From contig JANQHB010000043.1 of the NCBI GenBank assembly GCA_028277225.1, positions 1 through 55,810 of the forward strand: a stretch of 55,810 nucleotides of DNA, written 5' to 3'. The translations under genes were made by a program, and so were the position numbers. The stretch's first letter is position 1. Every line of letters begins with the position of its first letter. This stretch comes from Chlorobium sp. Its GTDB lineage: Bacteria; Bacteroidota; Chlorobiia; Chlorobiales; Chlorobiaceae. Positions 7,810 to 16,882 of this stretch are shown here, in pieces. The notes beneath the pieces are model-generated. The model saw only the letters and a list, made by a program, of their open reading frames with translations, did not search any database and was not told the origin of the DNA.

Positions 7810-7898
7810 GCCTAACGGCCGAGTTGAGCGGAATGGGACAGAGCATCAGACCGCAGGTCTATGAGCACGGACATTTCCGTTCGAACGATTTGTTAGGA
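7810..7898 (-). repeat. attC-like cassette recombination site
   Basis: On the minus strand the site runs from TCCTAAC (7898) to GTTAGGC (7810), 89 bases. Inner arms TCGAACGGAAATG (7884-7872) and CATTCCGCTCAA (7835-7824) pair with one unpaired extra A, and a small AGACC/GGTCT hairpin sits in the loop. Outer cores, spacers, paired arms and an extrahelical base are the hallmarks of attC. It lies directly upstream of the TIR gene. Confidence 0.6.
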
Positions 7899-8009
7899 AT
7901 GCGCGTATCAGCGCGACGCCGGAGACGAATCGTTTGAGTTTACTCAGCTCGGCCGTTGCAAGCGTACACAGCGCGCCTGCAACATTATTTATTATCTGTA
8001 CTACAGACT
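7899..8009 (-). repeat. Second copy of the cassette-junction repeat (right part)
   Basis: From 7935 to 8009 the sequence matches 3996-4071, including the GAGTTTACTC stem side, the GTTGCAAGCG and CGCCTGCAAC hairpin arms and CATTATTTATT. Compared with the compact copy, this one has about 110 extra bases inside the palindrome, part of which is the attC-like site. A 60-codon frame across it is a translated repeat and not a gene. Confidence 0.6.
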
Positions 8010-8409
8010 TACAACATGAACCACACAAAACATACTGTATTTTTGCTCATATTTCAAACAAACGCTTGAACGCATGACCTGTAATAGATTATTTTAAAAT
8101 AAATTAGCACACTTATGCGATATGCGAAAATTTTACACAACTATTAGAAAGTGCCGTATTATCTTCGGTGGGTATTGTAGTGGTCATTCGATAATAGCGG
8201 AGATGCCTAAAATCCAGCTATTCCGAAGATCACAACAGATTTGGCGACGGGAACAAAAACCTCATCTCTGCCGTCGCGAGCGGTTCGAGGGCAAAGCGGA
8301 TGGAGCGTAGAAACTGGAGCGTCCCGACAAGTCGGGACGTGAGGATTTTGATCCCGACTTGTCAGGACAATGCAGCAATCGAGCCGCGCAACAAGCAGAA
8401 ATGCGGTTT
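8010..8409. other. Intergenic gap at the boundary of the accessory island
   Basis: No gene is supported on either strand. The left half is AT-rich. From about 8210 the composition shifts to that of the core genome. The only structured element is the pair of CCCGAC palindromes at 8321-8368, just past the stop of the leftward ribonucleotide reductase gene. Confidence 0.5.
8321..8368. repeat. Paired short palindromes of the CCCGACAAGTCGGG family
   Basis: GTCCCGACAAGTCGGGAC (8321-8338) has perfect 8-base arms. A second, imperfect copy, TCCCGACTTGTCAGGAC, follows at 8352-8368. The same palindrome occurs at 28160-28175 and 43039-43054, always between genes. This pair may also end transcription of the leftward nrdJ, though no T-run follows. 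Confidence 0.75.
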
Positions 8410-11400
8410 TTACGAGCAGCCTGTGGTCATGCCGCAATCCTCACACACCTTGCAGGTCCCGTTCTGCCTGACCCTCATTGATCCGCAGTTTTCGCACTGT
8501 TCGCCTGAGTAGCCCTGGACCTTCGCCTGGATGATCTGGGTATCGACTGCGCCGGACGGTTCGTTTTCGGCTTTTGAGGCCGATGCCATATGCTGGCCCG
8601 AAGACGCGGTTATCCCGGCAGCAGACCCTTCCGGATCGGCCTGACCGTTCGCTTCACCGCCGTTTTCCTGTCCGGCGGCATCATCACCGGGGCCGATTTC
8701 GTCAACTGCTTTGACATGGATGAAATCCTTTCGTCCGAGGTAGTCGTAGCCTATCGAACGGAACACGTAATCGAGTATCGAGGTGGCGTTCCTGATGACG
8801 TTGTGCCCCTGAACCATGCCCGCAGGTTCGAACCGGGTGAAGGTGAAACTGTCGACAAGCTCTTCGAGCGGCATGCCGTACTGGAGCGCTTTGGAGGCAA
8901 GTACCGCGAAACAGTTGAGGAGGCCCTTGAAGGATGCGCCTTCCTTGTACATGTCGATGAAGATCTCGCCCAGCGAACCGTCTTCGTACTCGCCGGTCCT
9001 GAGAAACACCTTGTGGGCTCCAACATATGCTTCACGGATATAGCCCTTTCTCCGTTTCGGCAGCAATCGGCGTTCCGAGCGGTGATAGATCCTTTCGACG
9101 ATCCGCTCCTGCAGCTCTTTCGGCCCTTTTGTTTCATCGACGTCTTCTTCATTGCCCAGCATGATCACCTCGTCGATATCGTCATAGCTGCTGATATTGA
9201 GGGGCTGGGAGAGTTTCGAGCCGTCACGGTAGATCGTTATGGCCTTGATCATGTGCTGCCAGGCGGAAAAATAGACTTCTGCTATCTCCTGGTTGGTCGC
9301 TGTGCCGGGCATGTTGACGGTCTTGGAAATCGCACCGGAGATAAAGGGCTGAACTGCCGACATCATCCGTACATGTGCCATATGGTTGATGAAGCGCTCG
9401 CCTTTCTGCCCGCACTTGCCTGCACAATCGAATACGGGAAGATGTTCAAGTTTCAGATGCGGTGCGCCTTCAACGGTCATGGTACCGCAGACGTAATCGT
9501 TGGCGGCTTCATAATCGGCATCCGTTGCACCGAGTGCCTCGAGCATGTTGAAGTTCTGGTCGTTGAGTTGCTCCTCGGTAAATCCGAGCGCCTCGCAGAA
9601 CTCTTCTCCCAGGATCCACTTGTTGAACGCAAAACGGATATCGAAAACGTTTTCGAGCTGTGCCTCGACTGCCTCTATCTTGTCGTCGGTGAACCCTTTG
9701 TTTTTCAGCCACTGACGATTGATCGAAGGACAACCGGCCAGCGTGCCGTGTCCCTTGCAATATTTTTCGATATCGTCTATCTGCTTCTCGTTGTAGCCCA
9801 GTCGTTCAAGCGCCTTGTGCACCGACTGGTTGACGATCTTGAAATACCCGCCGCCGGCCAGCTTCTTGAACTTGACGATCGCAAACTCCGGCTCGATACC
9901 GGTCGTATCGCAGTCCATGACCAGACCGATGGTTCCTGTCGGCGCGATGACGCTCACCTGTGCGTTCCGGAACCCGTGCTCCTGGCCCATTGCAAACGCT
10001 TCATCCCAGACTTTTCCGGCCTGTTCGAACAGGTTTGTCGGGCAATACTCGGAGTCGATGCCGCGTGGCTTGACCATCAACCCCTCATAGTCGTCCTGTG
10101 ACATGTTATGGGCCGCCCTGCGGTGGTTCCTGATCACCCGGAGCATATCATCGGCATTTTCATTGTATCGGGCATATGGACCAAGGTCCTTTGCGAGCTC
10201 GGCCGAGGTCTTGTAGGCCTCACCGGTTATCAGCGCCGATATCGCACCGGCTATCGCGAGCGCTTTTGGCGAATCGTAGGGAATGCCGAGGATCATCAGC
10301 ACGGTGCCCATATTGGCAAAACCGAGTCCCAGCGTTCTGAACTCATAGCTCAAGCGGGCAATATCGCGCGACGGAAAGTGGGCCATCAGAACCGAAATCT
10401 CGAGGACGACAGTCCAGAGCCGTGATGCGTGGAGAAGATCATCGACCTTGACCGTTCCGCTTGCCTCGTCGATAAAACGACCGAGGTTCAGGCTTGCAAG
10501 GTTGCATGCCGTGTCATCGAGAAACATATACTCGGAACAGGGATTGCTTGCGTTGATCCGCCCGCTTTTCGGAGCCGTATGCCAGTCATTGATGGTGGTG
10601 TCGAACTGGAGACCCGGATCGGCGCATTTCCAGGCGCTCATGACGATTTTGTCCCAGAGGTCCCGCGCTCTGAGTGATTTGGCGTGCTTGCCGCTCGTGC
10701 GCTCCCTGAGCTCCCAGAGCTCATCATTTTCAACGGCCTTCATGAACGCATTGGTTACGCGAACCGTGTTGTTCGAGTTCTGGCCGCCGACCGTCTGATA
10801 GGCCTCGGACTCGTAATGTGAGTCATACTCGTCGAAATCGAGTGAGGTGAATCCCTGGTCGACAAGCGCAAGCACCCTGACGATGTAGTTCATGGGAACA
10901 CCGCGGCTTACGGCGCTTTTGACAAGTTCGTTCAGTTCCGGATTTTTGTGCCGGTCGCTGCCGTTCTCGATCGCTTCGTCGACAATGGCCTTGAGGAACC
11001 GTGAACAGATTTTCGAACCGGCCACCAGCGACGCAACCTTGTCTTCTTCCCTGGCTTTCCATTCAATGAACTTCTCGACATCGGGATGGTCGATATCGAC
11101 AATCACCATTTTGGCCGCCCTGCGTGTGGTGCCTCCGGATTTTATTGCCCCTGCTGCGGAATCAAAAATCTTGAGAAAACTCATCAGTCCCGAGGAGCTT
11201 CCACCCCCGCTGAGCTTTTCGCCGGATGAACGCAGATTAGAAAAGTTCGTTCCCGAACCACTGCCGAACTTGAAGACCCGTGCCTCCCGCATAGCCAGGT
11301 CAAAGATTCCGCCTTCGTTGACAAGGTCATCCTTTACCGACTGGATGAAGCAGGCGTGCGCCTGAGGACGGGAATAGGCATCCTTCGACTCCATGTTTTC

Positions 11401-11898
11401 GCCTGTTTTCGGGTCGACATAATAGTGTCCCTGGGCAGGCCCATCGATACCATAGGCATAATTGAGACCTGTATTGAACCACTGCGGTGAATTGGGAGCG
11501 CCCATCTGGCTCATCAGCATATAGGCAACTTCGTCGTAAAACGCTTTCGCATCTTCTTTTGTATCGAAATAGCCATGTTTTTCCCCCCATTCCCTCCAGC
11601 AACCTACCAGACGGTGGACCACCTGTTTGATGGAATGCTCGCTGCCGGTAACCGGCTGGCCTTTTTCATCGAGTAATGGATTTCCATCGTCATCCCGCTG
11701 CACAACGCCTGTTTTCCTGAAGTACTTCTGTGCCAGGATATCTGCAGCCACCTGGGACCAACCCACCGGCACCTCGACATCGTTCATCTCGAACACCTTC
11801 GAGCCATCTGGATTCCGGAGCACTGACGAACGATTGGTATACTCGAACATCTCGTAAACATCACGGCCTTTTTTTGTAAAGCGGCGGGAAATTTTCAT
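8410..11898 (-). CDS. nrdJ: Adenosylcobalamin-dependent (class II) ribonucleoside-diphosphate reductase
   Basis: At 1162 residues it matches the long class II reductases. The enzyme reduces ribonucleotides to deoxyribonucleotides using a cobalamin-derived radical, so it does not need oxygen, which suits an anaerobe. Seen: an N-terminal substrate-barrel start, the finger-loop region with NPCSEYMFLDDTACNLASLNL-type cysteines (split as NPCSEY and CNLASLNL), PTGTIGLVMDCDTTG, a long insert, an Ala/Gly-rich linker and a C-terminal zinc ribbon with CENCG and CEDCGMTTGC. The C-terminal cysteines usually re-reduce the active site. It is a single gene with its own leader hairpin (11960-11986). Confidence 0.97.
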   Translation of the reverse strand: MKISRRFTKKGRDVYEMFEYTNRSSVLRNPDGSKVFEMNDVEVPVGWSQVAADILAQKYFRKTGVVQRDDDGNPLLDEKGQPVTGSEHSIKQVVHRLVGCWREWGEKHGYFDTKEDAKAFYDEVAYMLMSQMGAPNSPQWFNTGLNYAYGIDGPAQGHYYVDPKTGENMESKDAYSRPQAHACFIQSVKDDLVNEGGIFDLAMREARVFKFGSGSGTNFSNLRSSGEKLSGGGSSSGLMSFLKIFDSAAGAIKSGGTTRRAAKMVIVDIDHPDVEKFIEWKAREEDKVASLVAGSKICSRFLKAIVDEAIENGSDRHKNPELNELVKSAVSRGVPMNYIVRVLALVDQGFTSLDFDEYDSHYESEAYQTVGGQNSNNTVRVTNAFMKAVENDELWELRERTSGKHAKSLRARDLWDKIVMSAWKCADPGLQFDTTINDWHTAPKSGRINASNPCSEYMFLDDTACNLASLNLGRFIDEASGTVKVDDLLHASRLWTVVLEISVLMAHFPSRDIARLSYEFRTLGLGFANMGTVLMILGIPYDSPKALAIAGAISALITGEAYKTSAELAKDLGPYARYNENADDMLRVIRNHRRAAHNMSQDDYEGLMVKPRGIDSEYCPTNLFEQAGKVWDEAFAMGQEHGFRNAQVSVIAPTGTIGLVMDCDTTGIEPEFAIVKFKKLAGGGYFKIVNQSVHKALERLGYNEKQIDDIEKYCKGHGTLAGCPSINRQWLKNKGFTDDKIEAVEAQLENVFDIRFAFNKWILGEEFCEALGFTEEQLNDQNFNMLEALGATDADYEAANDYVCGTMTVEGAPHLKLEHLPVFDCAGKCGQKGERFINHMAHVRMMSAVQPFISGAISKTVNMPGTATNQEIAEVYFSAWQHMIKAITIYRDGSKLSQPLNISSYDDIDEVIMLGNEEDVDETKGPKELQERIVERIYHRSERRLLPKRRKGYIREAYVGAHKVFLRTGEYEDGSLGEIFIDMYKEGASFKGLLNCFAVLASKALQYGMPLEELVDSFTFTRFEPAGMVQGHNVIRNATSILDYVFRSIGYDYLGRKDFIHVKAVDEIGPGDDAAGQENGGEANGQADPEGSAAGITASSGQHMASASKAENEPSGAVDTQIIQAKVQGYSGEQCENCGSMRVRQNGTCKVCEDCGMTTGCS

Positions 11899-11959
11899 CG
11901 CGGGATTCCTTTAAGTCAATGACGATTTCGGACCCGGTTTCCAGTGCAGGGGCCCTTCA

Positions 11960-11986
11960 AAAACAAGCCGTTCTTCCGAACGGCTT
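11960..11986 (-). terminator. Stem-loop with GNRA loop and short T-run upstream of nrdJ
   Basis: On the minus strand AAGCCGTTC-GGAA-GAACGGCTT (9-bp perfect stem, GGAA tetraloop) is followed by GTTTTTG. It lies about 60 bases before the nrdJ start and 115 bases after the strong icd terminator. It may be a second terminator or a leader attenuator for nrdJ. Confidence 0.45.
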
Positions 11987-12101
11987 CATGAGGATTGTAA
12001 AAAGCAATATACGCTCGTTCTTCTGAAAATAACAAGCCGTGCCGGCCCGCAGAACATTCAAATCCCCTCAGAACAAGGCGGTGGCAGACGAATAAAAAAA
12101 A

Positions 12102-12138
12102 ATAAAAAAAAGCCTCCCCTGAACTACACAGGGAAGGC
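12102..12138 (-). terminator. Rho-independent terminator of icd
   Basis: On the minus strand GCCTTCCCTG and CAGGGGAGGC form a 10-base stem with a single mismatch and a 7-base loop. A run of eight T follows at once. It begins about 35 bases past the icd stop. Confidence 0.9.
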
Positions 12139-12173
12139 CGAAGTCAAGAGACAAACTCTGATCAGAAAAACTA

Positions 12174-14390
12174 TCAGAGCGCATCGATAATGGCATTGAG
12201 CGTAGCGCTCGGACGCATCGCTACCGATGCCATCTGGTCGTCTGGCATGAAGTAACCGCCAAGCTCGACCGGGGAGCCCTGCGAACCGTTGAGTTCGTCG
12301 ATGATCGCTGCTTCATTGCTCTCAAGATCATCGGCGATCTTTGCAAATTTCGCCTTGAGTTCCTGGTCCATGTCCTGATCGGCAAGCGCCCTTGCCCAGT
12401 ACATTCCAAAATAGAAATGGCTGCCGCGGTTGTCAAGCTCGTTGACCTTGCGGGAAGGTGATTTACCCTGTTCGAGGTACTGTCCTACAGCTGTATCGAC
12501 CGTTGCTGCAAGAACCTTGGCGTTTTCGTTGCCGAACGTATTGCCGAGGTGCTCGAACGACACTCCCAGCGCCAGCATCTCACCGAGAGAATCCCACCTC
12601 AGGTGGCCTTCCCTGACGAACTGCTGAACGTGTTTCGGTGCAGAACCGCCCGCACCGGTTTCGAAGAGACCGCCGCCGTTCATGAGAGGTACGATCGAGA
12701 GCATTTTCGCGCTCGTGCCAAGTTCGAGAATCGGGAAAAGGTCGGTAAGGTAGTCCCTGAGCACGTTACCGGTCACCGAAATGGTGTCTTTACCCTGCCT
12801 GATCCTCTCGAGTGAGAAACGCATGGCTTCAACCGGTGATTTGATCAGGATCTCGAGACCGTTTGTGTCGTGATCCTTGAGGTAGGTGTTGACTTTTTCG
12901 ATAAGCTGGATGTGGTGAGCTCTTTCCTTGTCGAGCCAGAAAACCGCAGGCGCACCGGTTGCTTTGGCACGGCTGACGGCAAGCTTGACCCAGTCGCGGA
13001 TCGGTGCGTCCTTGACCTGGCACATTCTGAAAATATCGCCCGGTTCGACGCTCTGCTCGAGCATCGCATTGCCATTGGCATCAACAACCCTGATGGTGCC
13101 GTTGCCCGGCGCCTCATAGGTTTTGTCGTGCGAGCCGTACTCTTCAGCTTTCTGAGCCATAAGACCGACGTTCGGAACGCTGCCCATGGTTGTCACGTCA
13201 TACGCTCCGTTCTTCTGGCAGTCCTCGACCATTTCCTGGTACATGGTAGCATAGCTGCGGTCAGGGATCATTGCCTTGGTTTCGTGCAGCTCACCGTCGG
13301 GCCCCCACATCTTGCCGCCGTCGCGGATAACAACAGGCATCGAAGCGTCGATAATGATATCGTTAGGGACATGAAGATTGGTTATGCCTTTGTCGGAGTC
13401 GACCATGGCAAGAGCCGGACGGTTCTTGTAGACCTCCTGGATATCGGCTTCGATTTCGGCTTTCTTGTCGGCCGGAAGCCTCTCGATCTTGGAATACAGG
13501 TCGCCAAGCCCGTTGTTGACGTCCACACCGAGTTCATTGAGCACATCGCCATGCTTGTCGAATACGTCCTTGTAGAATACCGATACGGCATGGCCGAAAA
13601 TGATCGGATCGGAAACCTTCATCATGGTCGCTTTCATATGGAGCGAAAGAAGCAGGCCTTCATTTTTTGCCTTTTCGATCTGATCGGCAAAAAACTCGCG
13701 CAGCCTGCGAACATTCATTGCCGAGGTATCGACAACTTCACCATCCTGCAGAGCAATACCTTCCTTGAGCACGGTCACTGTTCCGTCATTATCGACATAT
13801 TCGATACGGACATCGGTCGCTCCGGCCATGGTGGTCGACTGTTCGCTACCGAAGAAATCACCGCCTTCCATATGAGCGACATGAGCCTTCGAACCGCTAT
13901 CCCAGGCTCTCAGGCGATGAGGATTGTTCTTTGCATACTGCTTGACCGAAGCTGCTGCCCTTCTGTCGGAGTTTCCTTCGCGAAGTACCGGGTTGACAGC
14001 GCTTCCAAGCACCTTTGCAAACCTCGTCCTGAGTTCTTTTTCTTCATCGGTTTTCGGATCTTCCGGGAAATCGGGAATATTGTATCCTTTTTCCTGCAGT
14101 TCCTCGATGGCATCTTTCAGCTGAGGAATCGAAGCGCTGATGTTAGGCAGCTTGATAATGTTGGCATCTTTGGTCTTGGCGAGCTCGCCCAAAGCCGAAA
14201 GATTGTCCGGAATACGCTGCTCTTCGGTAAGGTTTTCAGGAAAGTTGGCAATGATCCTTCCCGCCAGCGAAATGTCGCTGGTTTCGACCGAAATACCGGT
14301 TCCTTTCGTGAAGGCCTGGATGATCGGCAGAAGAGAATAGGTTGCCAGCGCAGGCGCCTCGTCAATCTTGGTATAAACAATGTTAGCCAT
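12174..14390 (-). CDS. icd: NADP-dependent isocitrate dehydrogenase, monomeric type
   Basis: 738 residues, the length of the monomeric (IDH-II, ~80 kDa) class, which is unrelated in layout to the common 45-kDa dimeric enzyme. The family opening IVYTKIDEAPALATYSLLPI is present, together with conserved stretches such as NPVLREGNSDRRAA, VWFLDKERAHH-like WLDKERAHHIQLI and GAGGSAPKHVQQF. It interconverts isocitrate and 2-oxoglutarate plus CO2. In green sulfur bacteria it runs in the carboxylating direction of the reductive TCA cycle, working with 2-oxoglutarate synthase (family knowledge; the partners are not in the window). It is transcribed alone and ends at a strong terminator. Confidence 0.97.
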   Translation of the reverse strand: MANIVYTKIDEAPALATYSLLPIIQAFTKGTGISVETSDISLAGRIIANFPENLTEEQRIPDNLSALGELAKTKDANIIKLPNISASIPQLKDAIEELQEKGYNIPDFPEDPKTDEEKELRTRFAKVLGSAVNPVLREGNSDRRAAASVKQYAKNNPHRLRAWDSGSKAHVAHMEGGDFFGSEQSTTMAGATDVRIEYVDNDGTVTVLKEGIALQDGEVVDTSAMNVRRLREFFADQIEKAKNEGLLLSLHMKATMMKVSDPIIFGHAVSVFYKDVFDKHGDVLNELGVDVNNGLGDLYSKIERLPADKKAEIEADIQEVYKNRPALAMVDSDKGITNLHVPNDIIIDASMPVVIRDGGKMWGPDGELHETKAMIPDRSYATMYQEMVEDCQKNGAYDVTTMGSVPNVGLMAQKAEEYGSHDKTYEAPGNGTIRVVDANGNAMLEQSVEPGDIFRMCQVKDAPIRDWVKLAVSRAKATGAPAVFWLDKERAHHIQLIEKVNTYLKDHDTNGLEILIKSPVEAMRFSLERIRQGKDTISVTGNVLRDYLTDLFPILELGTSAKMLSIVPLMNGGGLFETGAGGSAPKHVQQFVREGHLRWDSLGEMLALGVSFEHLGNTFGNENAKVLAATVDTAVGQYLEQGKSPSRKVNELDNRGSHFYFGMYWARALADQDMDQELKAKFAKIADDLESNEAAIIDELNGSQGSPVELGGYFMPDDQMASVAMRPSATLNAIIDAL

Positions 14391-14454
14391 AAGCTTGTAA
14401 TGTTTTTAGGTTTCAGAAGTTTATTGTTGTTTGACTACGTCATTGATTGAATCG

Positions 14455-14488
14455 AAAAAAAATATTACTGTCGCCTGTTATTCAGGCG
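14455..14488 (-). terminator. Possible weak terminator downstream of fabI
   Basis: On the minus strand CGCCTG-(5 nt)-CAGGCG is followed, after about nine bases, by a run of eight T. The T-run is not adjacent to the stem, so the call is weak. It lies about 90 bases past the fabI stop and shortly before icd. Confidence 0.35.
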
Positions 14489-14577
14489 TACCTACGTTCC
14501 ACAAACAACTCCGACAGCCAGGTAAGCCATCGGCAGTCATGAAACGAAACTATGGTGTTTTCGTGGTCCCAGGAAGA

Positions 14578-15459
14578 TCACCTGGATTTAGAAAAGTCTT
14601 TCAGTCCTACTTTTTCTGCAAGTTCCTCGTCATCAAGAGCCTCGTGTGCCAGCCTGATCATGGGTATCGTGGCACCCATGGAACTGTATCCACCGTCATG
14701 AAACAGATTCTGCATCGTCACCTTTCGCGTCAGGTCGCTCAGGAGAGTCACTGCATATTCGGCGCATTCCTCGGCAGAAGCGTTGCCGAGAGGCGACATG
14801 AGATCACTGTACTCGTGCATCTTTTCAAAACCCGGTATACCGCTCCCGGCCTTGGTATAGGTCGGGCTCTGTGATATCGTATTGATCCGTATCCCGCGTT
14901 TGGCCAGCCTCGGCCCATAGCTCCTCACGATCGATTCGAGCAGCGATTTTGCGTCACCCATATCGGAATAGGTCCAGTAATTGCGCTGGGAAGCGATATA
15001 GGAAAGCGCCAGAATACTTGCCCCGTCGTTGAGCGTGTTGTTTTTGAGCGCAGAGGAAACAAGGCGGTGCAATGAAATGCCCGATATATTGAGCGTTTTC
15101 ATGAACCAGTCGTAGTTCAGTTCCTCGTAAGGAACCTGCTTACGAATATGCTGCGACATTCCTATGGAATGAACGATAAAATCAACGGTCCCCAACTTCT
15201 CGCCAAGTTCTTTGAACGCCTTGTCGACATCGTCATCGTTGCCCGCATCGCACACGATAACAGGTGCATTACCACAGATTTCAGCAAGTTCGTTAATTTT
15301 TCCGAATCTCAGTGCCGTCGCTATATTGGATAATGCTATTTCAGCCCCTTCCCTGTAGGCATGAAGAGCAATCTGCCAACCGATGCTGCTCTCGTCCAGA
15401 GGCCCGAAAACAATTCCCTTTTTCCCTTTTAAAAGACCGTAGTGCACTTTATCAGGCAT
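14578..15459 (-). CDS. fabI: Enoyl-[acyl-carrier-protein] reductase (NADH)
   Basis: 293 residues, a little longer than typical FabI. It reduces the enoyl-ACP double bond in the last step of each fatty-acid elongation cycle. Seen: a modified nucleotide-binding start GIVFGPLDESSIGWQIA (FabI-type, without the usual GxxxGxG), SIGM after strand 4, and the FabI catalytic pattern Y-x9-Y-x6-K in ALSYIASQRNYWTYSDMGDAK. NTISQSP and SPLGNASAEECAEYAV follow, as in FabI. It stands between the ArsA-like gene upstream and icd downstream, both on the same strand. Confidence 0.92.
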   Translation of the reverse strand: MPDKVHYGLLKGKKGIVFGPLDESSIGWQIALHAYREGAEIALSNIATALRFGKINELAEICGNAPVIVCDAGNDDDVDKAFKELGEKLGTVDFIVHSIGMSQHIRKQVPYEELNYDWFMKTLNISGISLHRLVSSALKNNTLNDGASILALSYIASQRNYWTYSDMGDAKSLLESIVRSYGPRLAKRGIRINTISQSPTYTKAGSGIPGFEKMHEYSDLMSPLGNASAEECAEYAVTLLSDLTRKVTMQNLFHDGGYSSMGATIPMIRLAHEALDDEELAEKVGLKDFSKSR

Positions 15460-15580
15460 GGTACAAGCTGATTCTTTTGACAGTTATGAGGGCCCCAAGC
15501 CCTTGCAAAGTGAATAATTTAAAAGGTGAAGATACAAAGAATACTGCCAAAAGCACAATGTATTGCCAAGAAAACTCCTG

Positions 15581-16882
15581 TCAGAATTTCATTTTCCTCA
15601 ACGAACGAAGCTTGTTCAGAACATTCTTGTTGACATTGAGCTCCATATCCTCATTGTCGGAAGGAACCTCTCTGAAAAGCAGTCTCAACAGATCATCCTC
15701 CCTGACATATTTTTCCATCTCGAGACTGTACAGTGCCCTGGGCAGGGTAATAATCCGCTGTGCCCGGTCAACCGTAACCACAATATCGGTCCCCATCCTC
15801 TTCACCTCGACCGTTTCAGCTTCCTTCAGGAACGGTATGCGAATACAGAGTATTTCCATATTGTTTTCGCCATGGATGCTTTTCTGGGATTCAATCCAGA
15901 AATTCTTTCCTGAATAATAGACCTTGTCAGGAGATTGCTCGCCGAAGACAAGTCTGCTGACCTCATGAAGCGCGTCCGGCCCGATCGGTTCGGTCCGCTG
16001 GAGCTGGCACCTGAAAACCGGCGTCGGATAAAACGAATTGTCGATCTCCATAAGATACTTGCTGTGCAGGTCGGCCCAGAACTCGAAATATTCACCGACC
16101 GTTTTCGATGTCGGCAGTATCTTGTTGATAACAATCCCGTCGATATTGATGCCGTACAGGTGAACAAAGGTATATGCCCTCTTTGTTTCCAGGATCGAGA
16201 GTTTTTCAGGGTTCAGAACCAGCCTGAAGGTCACCTCCGGACTCAGGATAAACTTGTTGATATCCTCCATCTGTTTGAGCAGAACATTGACCTCTTCGAA
16301 AAACTCTTCATCAGGAATAGAGTTCTTGCCCATGGGACGGGCAAGCGAGGACATGCTTTTGTACAGTTTGAAAAACTGTTTGCCCATGTTACCGCCGATG
16401 ATGATTTCCGGATAAGCCAGAAGCCTGAGCGTATTTCCCGTAGGAGAAGTATCGAGAACAACTGCGTCCCACCTCCCGGACTGAGCTTCGTCAACCAGGC
16501 GTCCCAGCGCGAAAATTTCGTCAAGGCCGGGCTGTGTGGTCAGTTCGGACGCCATACCGCTGTCAATGCCCTGGTTCTGGTACGAAGACGAAACGAACTT
16601 CTGAAAACCCGACATGTTTTTCTTGAGTTCATGTATCGTATCGACTTCAAGCCCGTAAAGATTCTGCTCGATTTTCTGAGGCTCGTTCCGGCTGATCGGT
16701 GTATTGAAGACATCCGACAGGGAATGGGCCGGATCGGAGGACATGATCAGAACACGTTTGTTTTTTCTTGCCAGCGCAACAGCGGTTGACGATGAAATCG
16801 TTGTTTTGCCCGTTCCCCCCTTGCCGGAATAGATAATCACCCTCGGCTGTGACTGACCACCTTCGAGGTCTCTCGACAACAT
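15581..16882 (-). CDS. ArsA/Get3-family ATPase
   Basis: 433 residues, one ATPase domain. The deviant Walker A YSGKGGTGKTT (signature Lys) is near the N-terminus, SSDPAHSLSDVF forms switch I, and DTSPTGNTLRLL (DTxPTGxTLR, switch II) lies near residue 150. A C-terminal extension of about 100 residues (beta-rich, ending MELNVNKNVLNKLRSL) is unlike arsenite-pump ArsA and typical of the ArsA-like proteins that are numerous in Chlorobi. No arsenic-resistance genes are nearby, so a role in arsenite export is unlikely; membrane-protein targeting or photosynthetic-apparatus assembly have been considered for such proteins. AAGGAG precedes the ATG. Confidence 0.88.
   Translation of the reverse strand: MLSRDLEGGQSQPRVIIYSGKGGTGKTTISSSTAVALARKNKRVLIMSSDPAHSLSDVFNTPISRNEPQKIEQNLYGLEVDTIHELKKNMSGFQKFVSSSYQNQGIDSGMASELTTQPGLDEIFALGRLVDEAQSGRWDAVVLDTSPTGNTLRLLAYPEIIIGGNMGKQFFKLYKSMSSLARPMGKNSIPDEEFFEEVNVLLKQMEDINKFILSPEVTFRLVLNPEKLSILETKRAYTFVHLYGINIDGIVINKILPTSKTVGEYFEFWADLHSKYLMEIDNSFYPTPVFRCQLQRTEPIGPDALHEVSRLVFGEQSPDKVYYSGKNFWIESQKSIHGENNMEILCIRIPFLKEAETVEVKRMGTDIVVTVDRAQRIITLPRALYSLEMEKYVREDDLLRLLFREVPSDNEDMELNVNKNVLNKLRSLRKMKF

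Noticed and set aside
7846..8028. 60-codon minus-strand frame
   Set aside because: It translates the dispersed junction repeat. The similar leader of the frame ending at 3359 is the same repeat, so neither is coding evidence.
8590..10101. Long plus-strand open frame of 503 codons
   Set aside because: It is antisense to nrdJ, whose protein is an excellent family match over this whole interval. The antisense translation is low in recognisable motifs.
11899..12101. Cobalamin riboswitch upstream of the B12-dependent reductase
   Set aside because: No B12-box wording was seen, and such switches usually control the B12-independent isozyme.
12870..14450. Plus-strand open frame of 526 codons
   Set aside because: Antisense shadow of icd. 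The composition follows icd codon use and no domain is seen.
15935..16789. Plus-strand open frame of 284 codons
   Set aside because: Antisense shadow of the ArsA-like gene.
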